Shown here piece by piece: positions 7,710 through 15,389 of a stretch of DNA of 17,918 nucleotides. The translations under genes and the position numbers were made by a program. Source of the DNA: JBHIEE01 sp046760445 (GTDB lineage Bacteria; Acidobacteriota; Aminicenantia; JdFR-78). The notes under the pieces were generated by a model. That model saw nothing but the letters and a program-made list of their open reading frames with translations, was not told where the DNA came from and searched no databases. Each line of letters starts with the position of its first letter. Position 1 is the first letter of the stretch. The stretch lies in the NCBI GenBank assembly GCA_046760445.1, contig JBHIEE010000056.1, positions 1 to 17,918 of the forward strand, in the 5' to 3' direction.

Positions 7710-8264
7710 TTATAAGGATTTTCCGAATAAAATTTTATTTTTTCTTTTTAAACTATTATCAAGATAATTTATTATCTGCTTGTAGTCTCGAGGATTATAA
7801 TTAGCTTTAGCCTTTAATTCTTTTGTGTTTAAAAAATAATCAGATTTATTTTTACGATATCTAAAAACAAAATCAACATTGGGATTACTTATTATTAAAG
7901 TTGCTAAAGTGGCTTTAATATCTCCTAATGGCTGACGATCAATGTTACTGTGTTGGAATGAGGCTCTAACTACGGTGCCTTTACCAGGCTTTGAATCGAT
8001 AAAAAAATCACCATTAGCCAGTTTGGCTGCCTGGGCTAAAAAAGGTAATCCTAACCCAATCTGTCGACCTGACTTAGTCGTAATAAATGGATCAAGCACT
8101 TTGTTTAACATTTCTTTATTCATTCCTTGTCCATCATCTTTTATCTCAATAACCAGGAAATCCTTCTTTTCATCCTCAACGATTTTTATTTCTATATTTT
8201 TTGCCCCAGCTCTAATTGAATTCTCAACGATATCTAAAATGTGTAATGATAAATCTTCCATCAT
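7710..8264 (-). CDS. GHKL-type ATP-binding protein (histidine-kinase-like ATPase domain)
   Basis: The 184-residue product carries the Bergerat ATP-binding fold: the N-box ENSIRAGA (14-21), the G1 box DDGQGM (43-48), the FITTK segment (60-64) and the G2 box GLGL (70-73). There is no phospho-acceptor His domain, sensor or membrane segment, so it is an isolated ATPase or protein-kinase domain. A C-terminal extension of about 75 residues has no motif I recognise. The start is the first of two tandem ATGs, behind GAGGTAAGG. Small GHKL proteins of this type accompany PHP and [FeFe]-hydrogenase-like proteins in some hydrogenase operons, which suggests a regulatory phosphorylation role. Its substrate is unknown. 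Confidence 0.85.
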   Translation of the reverse strand: MMEDLSLHILDIVENSIRAGAKNIEIKIVEDEKKDFLVIEIKDDGQGMNKEMLNKVLDPFITTKSGRQIGLGLPFLAQAAKLANGDFFIDSKPGKGTVVRASFQHSNIDRQPLGDIKATLATLIISNPNVDFVFRYRKNKSDYFLNTKELKAKANYNPRDYKQIINYLDNSLKRKNKILFGKSL

Positions 8265-8294
8265 AACCTTACCTCGAAATTTGAAATTGAAAAT

Positions 8295-9056
8295 TTAATT
8301 TCCATTTTCCAGTTTCCATTTTTTACTCCTAACTATTCTTCTTCCATCTTCATTTCTTAAGGCTTTTTTGATCTCTTTAACAGTCGCTTTCTCTAAGATA
8401 AGAGAAGTAAAACCCTTTCCAATCTCATCTAAATAATGAGCATCAGAAGAACAGACGAAAGGATAATTATAGTTAAATCTTTTCTTAGCTTGTTGATAAC
8501 TTATTTTTGGAGAGATTTCCAGTCCATCCAGTTCTAAATCATCAGGAATGAAGCCCAATTGTCCGATAATACTGAATGCTTCCCGGTCAATGTGAGAAGC
8601 AATCGCTATCCCATTATAAAAATGGATATAACGGATCACTTCTTCAATGGATAATATGGTAGCACTGATTAAAAGTTTTTTATTAAAACCTAATACTTCG
8701 CCTTTCTCATTAACTATGATCTGCATTCCATACTCATCTTCTTTATTTTCTCCATATAAATTACGATAAACAATTTCCTGGAGAGTTAATACATTTTTAA
8801 CTTCATCAAAAAGTCCTAAAATATGAACTTCTTCCCGAGAAGTAACTTCCATTCCAGGTAAAACTTTTATTTCTTCATTTTTAGCAGCATTAATTACCGC
8901 CATCACATTTTCTGAAGAATTGTGGTCACAGATACCAATGATATCTATTCGTTTAAGCTTAACTTGGTCAACTATCCCCTGTGGTGACATTTCAAAATCT
9001 GTACAGGGAGAAAGACAGGTATGAATATGAAAATCAGCTCTAAAAGATCTGAGCAT
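8295..9056 (-). CDS. PHP-domain metal-dependent phosphoesterase
   Basis: The 253-residue protein has the complete metal-binding set of the PHP family: HxH at H10/H12, D44-H45 in GICDH, E70 in GMEVTS, H78, H155 in SHIDR and D205/H207 in SSDAH. The family hydrolyses phosphoester bonds on nucleotides, sugar phosphates or proteins. The true substrate here is not predictable. Its place beside two GHKL ATPases and a sensory-type hydrogenase makes a phosphatase role in the same signalling unit plausible. The final residues and the following gap are low-complexity AT-rich sequence with short repeats of AATTTCAAATT type. The ribosome site is AAGGAG ahead of ATG. Confidence 0.87.
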   Translation of the reverse strand: MLRSFRADFHIHTCLSPCTDFEMSPQGIVDQVKLKRIDIIGICDHNSSENVMAVINAAKNEEIKVLPGMEVTSREEVHILGLFDEVKNVLTLQEIVYRNLYGENKEDEYGMQIIVNEKGEVLGFNKKLLISATILSIEEVIRYIHFYNGIAIASHIDREAFSIIGQLGFIPDDLELDGLEISPKISYQQAKKRFNYNYPFVCSSDAHYLDEIGKGFTSLILEKATVKEIKKALRNEDGRRIVRSKKWKLENGN

Positions 9057-9083
9057 CTTATAACTCCTTAATTCATCTTACTT

Positions 9084-9422
9084 TCAACTCTTAATGCCTA
9101 ATTGGTATATTCGTCCTGCCAGCTCAAAAGTAGTTAATTCACTTCTAAAAACTGGAATTTTTTCCTCCTTTGCTTTTTTTATTGTTGCCTCATCAGGCTG
9201 ACGATTATTAACAATAATAATGCCCGACAAATCTTTTAATTTTGCTACAGCAACAATATTTTGATGGGTTTGAAGAGTTAACCAGATATTACCCTCTTTG
9301 CTATTAGCAATTACATCACTCAATAAATCACTGGCATATCCTCCGGTTACTTCTATGTCTACTTTATCGTGACCAGTGACTACTGTCAGACCTAATTCTT
9401 CTATTAAGTGTTTTAATTTCAT
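9084..9422 (-). CDS. DRTGG-domain protein, copy 1
   Basis: The 112-residue protein consists of a single DRTGG-like alpha/beta domain of the kind found beside DHH phosphoesterases and in hydrogenase operons. It shares with the second copy (11213-11593) the core GG-x-SDL-x-SDV near the N-terminus and a C-terminal element with KIPVFRS followed by a predicted helix ending LGIK. No catalytic residue set is evident. It overlaps the [FeFe]-hydrogenase-like gene by 4 bases (ATGA) and has an AAGGAGGG ribosome site. A ligand-binding or adaptor role in the regulatory unit is an inference; the molecular function of such stand-alone domains is not known to me. Confidence 0.8.
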   Translation of the reverse strand: MKLKHLIEELGLTVVTGHDKVDIEVTGGYASDLLSDVIANSKEGNIWLTLQTHQNIVAVAKLKDLSGIIIVNNRQPDEATIKKAKEEKIPVFRSELTTFELAGRIYQLGIKS

Positions 9423-10765
9423 TTTCCCTCCTTTTTACTGCTGAGTTGAAAAGGAAATTTCCTCATCAACTCTACCAATTCTTGGGAAAGCGTTTCAAAT
9501 TTTTCTGGAAGTTTAAAGAAACAATCTGTTATTTCTGCTTCTCCTCGAACAACATCTTCGGCAAAAGTGAGGCAATCAGGTGAACCGCACGCTCCACAAT
9601 CTATTCTGGGTAAAGTGCGGTAGATCTGTTCTTTTTCTTTCATTTTAGCAATGGCCTTAGAAATGTCTGGGTCCAAAGGCTTCATAGGACGAGGATTTAG
9701 TTTGCCATTAATGAAAAAGTATTTTTCTCGATAAAGCTTTCTAACTTCTCTCACATCAGGGCAAGCTTTAATTTTCTTCAGTTCTAAAGTCTCAATTAAC
9801 TTTAAAATTTTGTTATAAGAAATATAAACATTCTCAACAGTTAATGAGCCGCCAACGCATCCCTCCAAACAGGAATAAGCTTCAACAAAATCAATATTTC
9901 GTAATTTCCTACTCTCTATATCATCAAATATTTTTATCACATTGGCCAGTCCTGACACAGCTAAAGAATTCTTTAGCCTCAAGGTTCGACATATCCCTCC
10001 AGACACTGCCCAACCGAGACCCAAAATACAGAGGTTTTCTAAAGAAGATTTATAATTTTTCTTAGTTAATCCTTCCATTGCTGATAAAAGAGAAGCATAA
10101 ATGTCACTAATTGAAACAGCCCCATCTAAATTAGATTTTCCTCCTTCTGCTGGTTGTTTAATAGAAATCATTTTGGCTGGACAGGGAGTAAGGTAAATGG
10201 TTCCTATTTCTTCTTTTCTGAGGCCCAATTCTTTAGATTTTTTCTTTTTAATTTCCCGGGCAGCAATTTCTCTGGGCACATTAATGGGAATAATCAGTTC
10301 TATTAATTCTGGATATTTAACCTGAATTAAGCGGACGATAGTAGGGCAAACTGATAGAATCAGCGGCTTAGATCCCTGATACTCATTTAAATATTCTTGA
10401 ATGGCAAAACTGACTGCTCCACAAGATTGAGCTACATCATAGGCATCATCAAAACCAATTCTGGTCAAGCCCGTCAATACTCTATCTGGTAGGATTTCTC
10501 TTCCAAACTGAGCATATAAAGCTGGTGAAGGAATAGCAATCGTATATTTAAACTTCGAAAAAGAGGTAAACGGGTCAGTCAAAGGAACGATTGCCTTATT
10601 AGGACAAACAGTAATACACTCACCGCAATCAATACATCTTTCTTCAATCATTCTCGCTTTTCCATCTCTTATTCTGATGGCTTGAGTAGGACAAACACGC
10701 ATGCACTGCATCCGTCCCTCACATTTCTTTTCATCAAAATAAATGGAATGATAATATTGATTCAT
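9419..10765 (-). CDS. [FeFe]-hydrogenase-like protein, putative sensory type, with C-terminal Fes domain
   Basis: The 448-residue protein has two N-terminal ferredoxin motifs (about 15-54), an H-cluster domain (about 75-330) and a C-terminal four-cysteine Fes-type cluster domain (C390, C393, C398, C415). The H-cluster cysteines are present: C140 in LSVCPT, C195 in TPCPAK, and C299/C303 in SCLEGCVGG. The first motif, TSCCP in catalytic enzymes, reads SVCP here, so the proton-shuttling cysteine is a valine. This fits the putatively sensory groups C/D of [FeFe] hydrogenases rather than a turnover enzyme. The first ferredoxin has Arg at position 18 where the second cysteine is expected. The gene overlaps the RsbW-like gene by 4 bases, has only a weak ribosome site and is probably translationally coupled. 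It likely senses H2 or redox state for the operon. A catalytic role with low activity cannot be excluded. Confidence 0.88.
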   Translation of the reverse strand: MNQYYHSIYFDEKKCEGRMQCMRVCPTQAIRIRDGKARMIEERCIDCGECITVCPNKAIVPLTDPFTSFSKFKYTIAIPSPALYAQFGREILPDRVLTGLTRIGFDDAYDVAQSCGAVSFAIQEYLNEYQGSKPLILSVCPTIVRLIQVKYPELIELIIPINVPREIAAREIKKKKSKELGLRKEEIGTIYLTPCPAKMISIKQPAEGGKSNLDGAVSISDIYASLLSAMEGLTKKNYKSSLENLCILGLGWAVSGGICRTLRLKNSLAVSGLANVIKIFDDIESRKLRNIDFVEAYSCLEGCVGGSLTVENVYISYNKILKLIETLELKKIKACPDVREVRKLYREKYFFINGKLNPRPMKPLDPDISKAIAKMKEKEQIYRTLPRIDCGACGSPDCLTFAEDVVRGEAEITDCFFKLPEKFETLSQELVELMRKFPFQLSSKKEGK

Positions 10766-11202
10766 TCTTTTTTGTTTAAATAAATAATAATTTTTACCTT
10801 AGTTCCTTGATTAACTATTGAAGAAATTTCAAATTCATCAGAATTTTTTTTGATATTAGGCAGTCCCATTCCAGCTCCAAAACCCATCTCTCGCATTTCC
10901 TCAGTGGCTGTGGAATAGCCTTCCTGCATCGCTAAATTGATATCTTCAATCCCTGGGCCCTCATCATCTATTAAAATTTCTATTAGCTGGGGATTAAGAA
11001 TTAAAGTTAATGTTCCCTGATTAGCATACATCACGACATTCATTTCTGCTTCATAGGTGGCAATGGCCACTCTTCTAATTGTTGAAGAATTAATACCAAT
11101 TTCTTTAAGTACATCTTTAATTCTGGTAGAAACACTTCCTGCATTCCCAAAATCTTTTCCTTTAATTTTGTATTTCTGCTGAAGCTGGATTTCTCCCGTC
11201 AT
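10762..11202 (-). CDS. RsbW/RsbT-type anti-sigma-like ATP-binding protein
   Basis: From the ATG at 11202 the product is 146 residues and is a compact GHKL kinase domain of the anti-sigma-factor family. The N-box contains E51 and N55, the G1 box is DDEGPG (79-84) and the G2 segment is GFGAGMGLP (107-115). A TTG one codon upstream is an alternative, but AAGGA is better spaced for the ATG. Such proteins phosphorylate an antagonist or bind a sigma factor. No sigma factor or STAS antagonist is present in the window, so the partner may be the neighbouring [FeFe]-like protein or lie elsewhere. Its stop overlaps the next start by 4 bases. Confidence 0.87.
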   Translation of the reverse strand: MTGEIQLQQKYKIKGKDFGNAGSVSTRIKDVLKEIGINSSTIRRVAIATYEAEMNVVMYANQGTLTLILNPQLIEILIDDEGPGIEDINLAMQEGYSTATEEMREMGFGAGMGLPNIKKNSDEFEISSIVNQGTKVKIIIYLNKKE

Positions 11203-11212
11203 CAATTATCCT

Positions 11213-11593
11213 TCAAGACTCATTGACACCTGACAATCCCTGTGAGTAAAGTAATCCACAAGCCTCAAACATCATATAATTGGTGGAAAGTAATGGTATT
11301 CCCTTATTCTTAGCTAACTCAATTCCTTCCTTACTAGGCTTTTTGCCTCGAACATAAATAATAGCTTTACCCTCAATTATATCTGCTGTTCTAACTGATT
11401 GAGCATTAGTTAAACCAGTAAGGAGTAACATCCCAGGTTTTCCGAAAGCCAAGACATCACTCATTAAATCAGAACCTCCAACTGAACTGATTTCAATGTC
11501 CAAATTGTCTTCTCCCACTATAACTTCGCATTGAAGAATCTTCTTCACTTCTTTTAGAGTCATCTTTCTTGGTTTCCTGTTATCAATCTTCAC
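11213..11593 (-). CDS. DRTGG-domain protein, copy 2
   Basis: This 126-residue single-domain protein is a paralogue of the protein at 9084-9422. Both have the GG-x-SDL-x-SDV core and a C-terminal element of the form GIPLLST followed by a helix ending QGL. The start is GTG at 11593: GAGGAGG is spaced 8 bases ahead and is formed by the last Glu codons of the upstream HdrA-like gene, so the two genes are tightly coupled. An internal ATG at codon 11 lacks such a site. Function is unknown; the context places it with the RsbW-like and [FeFe]-like proteins in a probable regulatory unit. Confidence 0.8.
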   Translation of the reverse strand: MKIDNRKPRKMTLKEVKKILQCEVIVGEDNLDIEISSVGGSDLMSDVLAFGKPGMLLLTGLTNAQSVRTADIIEGKAIIYVRGKKPSKEGIELAKNKGIPLLSTNYMMFEACGLLYSQGLSGVNES

Positions 11594-11596
11594 TTG

Positions 11597-12448
11597 CTAT
11601 TCCTCCTCAGTGACTTGTTTTATTATCACATCTCCTTTTCTGATTATTCTTTTAGAAGGAGTAATACTGGTAGGACAATTTTCCCAGCACAAGCCACATC
11701 CATTGCATTTTTCAAGATCGACATATCTTGCTTTCTTTTTTATTTTGACTTTAAAATTGCCTATATAACCTGAAATTTCTTCTACTTCGCTGTAAGTCAA
11801 AAGCTCAATGTTAGGATGCTTACTAGCTTCAGTCATTTTTGGAGTCAGAATACAAGCAGCACAATCGAGAGTAGGAAAAGTCTTATCTAATTCTGCCATA
11901 TGTCCACCAATGGAAGGCTCTTTCTCAACCAAATAAACTTTTCTTCCAGCACTTGCAAGCCTCAAAGCTGCTTCAATACCTGTTATTCCTCCTCCAACAA
12001 TTAACACATTTGGATTTATATTTACTTTCTTTTCTTCTAAGGGTTCATGGTTCATCACTCTATAAATAGCTGCAGCCACAATTCTTTTTGCTTTAGCAGT
12101 AGCTTCTTTTGAGTCTTCTGTTACCCAAGAGCAATGTTCACGAATATTAGCCATCTGAAACATAAATTTATTTAATCCAGCATCTTGACAAACTCTTCTA
12201 AAAGTAGCTTCATGTAGAAGAGGGGAACAGGACGCAACTATGACTCGATTCAATTTCAGTTCTTTAATGTCTTTCTTTATCATTTCCTGACCAGGGTCTG
12301 AACACATATATTTGTAATCTTTTGAGACTTTCACGCCTTCAATAGAAGATGCAAATTCAGCTACCTGAGAGACATCTACCTTTGGTGTAATATTAGTTCC
12401 ACAATGACAAATATAAAAACCGATTTTTGGTCTACCATTTTCTTTCAT
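11597..12448 (-). CDS. hdrA: N-terminal half of HdrA (FAD Rossmann domain plus one ferredoxin), stand-alone
   Basis: The 283-residue product matches only the first part of HdrA, which is normally about 650 residues. The N-terminal cluster-binding region has GFYICHCGTNI (C14, C16), C49, C74 in ASCSP and C87/C106. The FAD-binding GGGITG (152-157), the VEKEPSIGGHMAELD segment and DCAACILTPKM (C196, C199) follow. One ferredoxin motif (C248, C251, C254, C258) ends the homology, and a charged tail of about 25 residues not typical of HdrA leads to a TAG stop. The missing remainder is not in any nearby frame but appears fused to the NuoG-like protein at 3258-5006. Some archaeal HdrA carry selenocysteine in the CxC region; here it is ordinary Cys. 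The likely role is to supply the FAD site in partnership with that fusion protein or with the neighbouring HdrD-like proteins. The start is ATG behind AAAGGAGGG. Confidence 0.9.
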   Translation of the reverse strand: MKENGRPKIGFYICHCGTNITPKVDVSQVAEFASSIEGVKVSKDYKYMCSDPGQEMIKKDIKELKLNRVIVASCSPLLHEATFRRVCQDAGLNKFMFQMANIREHCSWVTEDSKEATAKAKRIVAAAIYRVMNHEPLEEKKVNINPNVLIVGGGITGIEAALRLASAGRKVYLVEKEPSIGGHMAELDKTFPTLDCAACILTPKMTEASKHPNIELLTYSEVEEISGYIGNFKVKIKKKARYVDLEKCNGCGLCWENCPTSITPSKRIIRKGDVIIKQVTEEE

Positions 12449-12462
12449 GGTTTTTCCCTCCT

Positions 12463-14400
12463 TTAAATTGCTTCATATATAAGCTCTGCAATATCTTTTA
12501 CTAATAATTTGCCCTCAAGACCTGCTGATTTTATTGCATCTGTAAACATTATGTAATCCTTAGGACAAGCAACTACCAAGTATTGAACATCTTTTAAAGA
12601 GGCAGCTTCTTTAACCCTTTGCTCAGCAGGACGTTCCTTTATTTCTTTTTCCTCCATCCATATATGACCCCCTCCTCCACCACAACAAAAGCTATTTCTC
12701 TTACTCCTTGGCATTTCTAAAACTTTTAGCCCTAAAGCTCTAAGGATAAACCTCGGTTCATCATAGATGTTATTATATCTTCCTAAATAACAGGGGTCAT
12801 GGAAGGTCACTTTATAATTCAGGGCTCTTTGGATCTCCAAAGTACTATTTTTTAAGGCATTCCAAAGGACCTGGGTATAATGCAAAACATCCCATCTGCC
12901 TTCCGTATAATAAGGATATTCATTTTTAATGGTATGAAGGGTATGAGGGTCTGTGGTCATTATTAGTTTAAACCGGGATTTTTTCATAATCTCCGCATTT
13001 CTTTCTACAAGCATCTCATATAATCCCTCTTCTCCTATTCTCTTTACATCATTCCCGGAATTTCTTTCTCCTTCATAAAGGATGCCGAAATCTATTCCAC
13101 ATTTAATGAAGATTCTAGCAAGTGTACGGGTTTTCTCTTGGAGCCTCGGGTCATAAGAAGCGTAGTCTCCGACAAACCAGAGAAATTCTACGGATTCCTT
13201 TCTAACATCCTTTATTTTAAATTCCAGATTCTGGGTCCACTTTGCCCTCATTCTCTCAGATTGCCCAAAAGAGTTACCATATCGGGAATAATTAACCAAA
13301 ATATCCTGTAAGCTTTTATCCAGCGTTCCTTCTTCTATAAGCCTTCTCCGCATCTGGATAATAAGTTGAAGATGCTCATTCCTCACAGGACACCAGTCCT
13401 GGCAGGCAAAACAGGTAAAGCAAGCCCAGAGTTCTTCCTTCGTTATCTTCTCTCCGAGGAGAGGCTTTGACTCCCCTTTTAATAGAATTCTTTTATTCTC
13501 AAGTATGAATTCCTTCAAATTAGAGATAATTTGTTTTGGAGAGAGAACATCAGATGAAGCGAGAGAGGGACAGGCTCTATCACATCTCCCACACTCAGTG
13601 CAGGCGTATCCATTTAGAATATCTCGCCAGCTAAAATCTTTAATTTCAGAAGCTCCATATCTTTCACCTTCTTTCAATTCAACTTTTTCCAGGGTGCCTC
13701 TGGATTTTAAAGAAGTGAAAAAGGCGGAAAATGGAGCGGCGAGAAGATGAAGGTGCTTGGTGTAAGGGACGTATACAAGGAAAAATAAGATAAGAAGTAT
13801 ATGAACCCACTTTGAGAAATTCATCCAGAACTTTGCAGTATTAATATCCATATTCTGAAACCAACTCAGAAGCAGCGAACCAATGGGAGAAAGTAAATTC
13901 TCCTTTTCTATAACAGATTCAAATCCCTCCATTAACGACAAGCTTAGGAGGATGAAGAAAATCAGAAGGAGTATTAACGTAGCAGAGAAAGTGCTTTTTA
14001 AATGGGGTGGTTTTAAGATATACCTTCTTATAGCAGCCAGGATCAATCCAATAAGAACTAAGAAGATAAATAGATCCTGTAAAATAAGAAAATAGCGATT
14101 TTTTGTTATGAAGGAAATAGAAAGAGAAGGAAAAAGTCCTTCTATAAAGATATTCAGAACTCCTATAGCAAGAATAACAAAACCCCAGAAAATAAAGAAG
14201 TGAGCAATACCAATGAGAGGCTCTCTCAAATGTCTGACCTGTGCGAGGATATCCGTCACAAAAATCATCACTCTCTTTGGTAAGTTATCAAAGCGATTTT
14301 CAAATTTACCTAATAGAAGGAGTTTCATCAAGACATATATTCGCTGACCAAAGAAAAAGAGTGCTACAAAGAGGACTACCCAAAAGGCTAAAGTTTCCAT
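12463..14400 (-). CDS. Membrane-bound HdrD-like iron-sulfur oxidoreductase (Etf:quinone oxidoreductase type)
   Basis: The 645-residue protein has five predicted membrane helices in its first 225 residues (about 4-28, 62-88, 102-126, 140-158, 195-220), resembling the cytochrome b-type NarI/HdrE domain, with histidines at 57, 67, 200, 216 and 218 that could hold heme. Two [4Fe-4S] motifs follow (C267/270/273/277 and C327/330/333/337), then an HdrD-like domain with C537 in HDPCYLG, C572-C573 in CCGGGGG and C612. In the first half of that domain the segment corresponding to SCAGDD of the 16170-17372 protein reads NSGND, so one cysteine is lost. Proteins of this architecture (DUF224 type, for example in Syntrophomonas) pass electrons between EtfAB and menaquinone. 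It starts immediately after the EtfA stop (TAAATG), strongly supporting that pairing. Confidence 0.9.
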   Translation of the reverse strand: METLAFWVVLFVALFFFGQRIYVLMKLLLLGKFENRFDNLPKRVMIFVTDILAQVRHLREPLIGIAHFFIFWGFVILAIGVLNIFIEGLFPSLSISFITKNRYFLILQDLFIFLVLIGLILAAIRRYILKPPHLKSTFSATLILLLIFFILLSLSLMEGFESVIEKENLLSPIGSLLLSWFQNMDINTAKFWMNFSKWVHILLILFFLVYVPYTKHLHLLAAPFSAFFTSLKSRGTLEKVELKEGERYGASEIKDFSWRDILNGYACTECGRCDRACPSLASSDVLSPKQIISNLKEFILENKRILLKGESKPLLGEKITKEELWACFTCFACQDWCPVRNEHLQLIIQMRRRLIEEGTLDKSLQDILVNYSRYGNSFGQSERMRAKWTQNLEFKIKDVRKESVEFLWFVGDYASYDPRLQEKTRTLARIFIKCGIDFGILYEGERNSGNDVKRIGEEGLYEMLVERNAEIMKKSRFKLIMTTDPHTLHTIKNEYPYYTEGRWDVLHYTQVLWNALKNSTLEIQRALNYKVTFHDPCYLGRYNNIYDEPRFILRALGLKVLEMPRSKRNSFCCGGGGGHIWMEEKEIKERPAEQRVKEAASLKDVQYLVVACPKDYIMFTDAIKSAGLEGKLLVKDIAELIYEAI

Positions 14401-15378
14401 TTAACTGCTCTTCCTTTCCTTTAATCTTTGAACTATAAGAGGAACTATTTCAAAAAGATCCCTTTCCACTCCGTAGTGGGCAATATCAAAAATAGGAGCT
14501 GCAGGGTCAGTGTTTACTGCAATAATTAACTCGGAAGCTTTTATACCTTCCTGATGTTCTAATGCACCACTTATTCCAAGGGCTAAGTAAAGTTTAGGCT
14601 TAACCACCTTTCCTGATCTTCCTATAAGTCGACTTAAGGAAAACCATCCCTGGTCAATTACAGGACGAGTTGAACCCACTGCTCCACCAAGAAGTTGCGC
14701 TAACTCCTCGGCAAGGGAAATATTGTCCTTTGACTGAATGCCCCTACCAACAGAAACAAGTACATCTTGCTTTGAAATATCAATATCTGTAACTTCGGGT
14801 TCTATTATCCCTTTGAATCTCACCTTAAGAGCTGAAAGAGAAACAGGAGATTTTACCTCCTCTACAGAAGGAGATCTTTCTCTTTTGCCTTCTTCAGCAG
14901 AAAAAGAGCCAGGAAGAACCGAAATAATTGCTTTATTTAAAACAGAAATTTCATTTAGGATCTTTCCCCCATGAGTCTGGGTAGTAAATACAAAATTATC
15001 TTCCTCAAAGCGGAAATCTTTACAGTTTACCAAACAGGATGCTCCTAACTCAGGAGCAAGGACACTCGCTATATCCATTCCATAAGATGTGTTCCCTACA
15101 AGAAAGAAAAGAAAATCTTTTTCCAAAAGTAGATGGACTAAAACCATTTTGTAAGCCTCGGAAGAAAACTCAGAAAGATTCTCATCATCCACATATATCA
15201 CCTTGTCTGCACATCCAAGATTGGGAATTAGAGTCTTCAAGTTGTGCCCGAGTAGGATAGCAAAGAGAGTACCTCCTGTTTGTTCTTTGATGGCTTTTCC
15301 ACAGGAAAGAAGTTCAAAGGTTATATCACTTATCTCTCCTTTCAAGTGTTCCACAAGGACAAATATATCTCCTTTCAT
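14401..15378 (-). CDS. etfA: Electron transfer flavoprotein alpha subunit
   Basis: This 325-residue protein has the two-domain EtfA layout. The C-terminal FAD domain is unmistakable: GSTRPV (235-240), PKLYLALGISGALEHQEG (261-278), NTDPAAPIF (289-297) and YGVERDLFE (302-310). The N-terminal domain (1-150) is more divergent. No ferredoxin extension is present, unlike in some clostridial EtfA proteins. With EtfB it carries electrons from a flavin dehydrogenase, such as an acyl-CoA dehydrogenase, to the membrane oxidoreductase encoded next. No dehydrogenase gene lies in the window. The ribosome site is GGAGG ahead of ATG, and the stop directly abuts the next start codon. Confidence 0.95.
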   Translation of the reverse strand: MKGDIFVLVEHLKGEISDITFELLSCGKAIKEQTGGTLFAILLGHNLKTLIPNLGCADKVIYVDDENLSEFSSEAYKMVLVHLLLEKDFLFFLVGNTSYGMDIASVLAPELGASCLVNCKDFRFEEDNFVFTTQTHGGKILNEISVLNKAIISVLPGSFSAEEGKRERSPSVEEVKSPVSLSALKVRFKGIIEPEVTDIDISKQDVLVSVGRGIQSKDNISLAEELAQLLGGAVGSTRPVIDQGWFSLSRLIGRSGKVVKPKLYLALGISGALEHQEGIKASELIIAVNTDPAAPIFDIAHYGVERDLFEIVPLIVQRLKERKSS

Positions 15379-15389
15379 TTTTTATCCTC

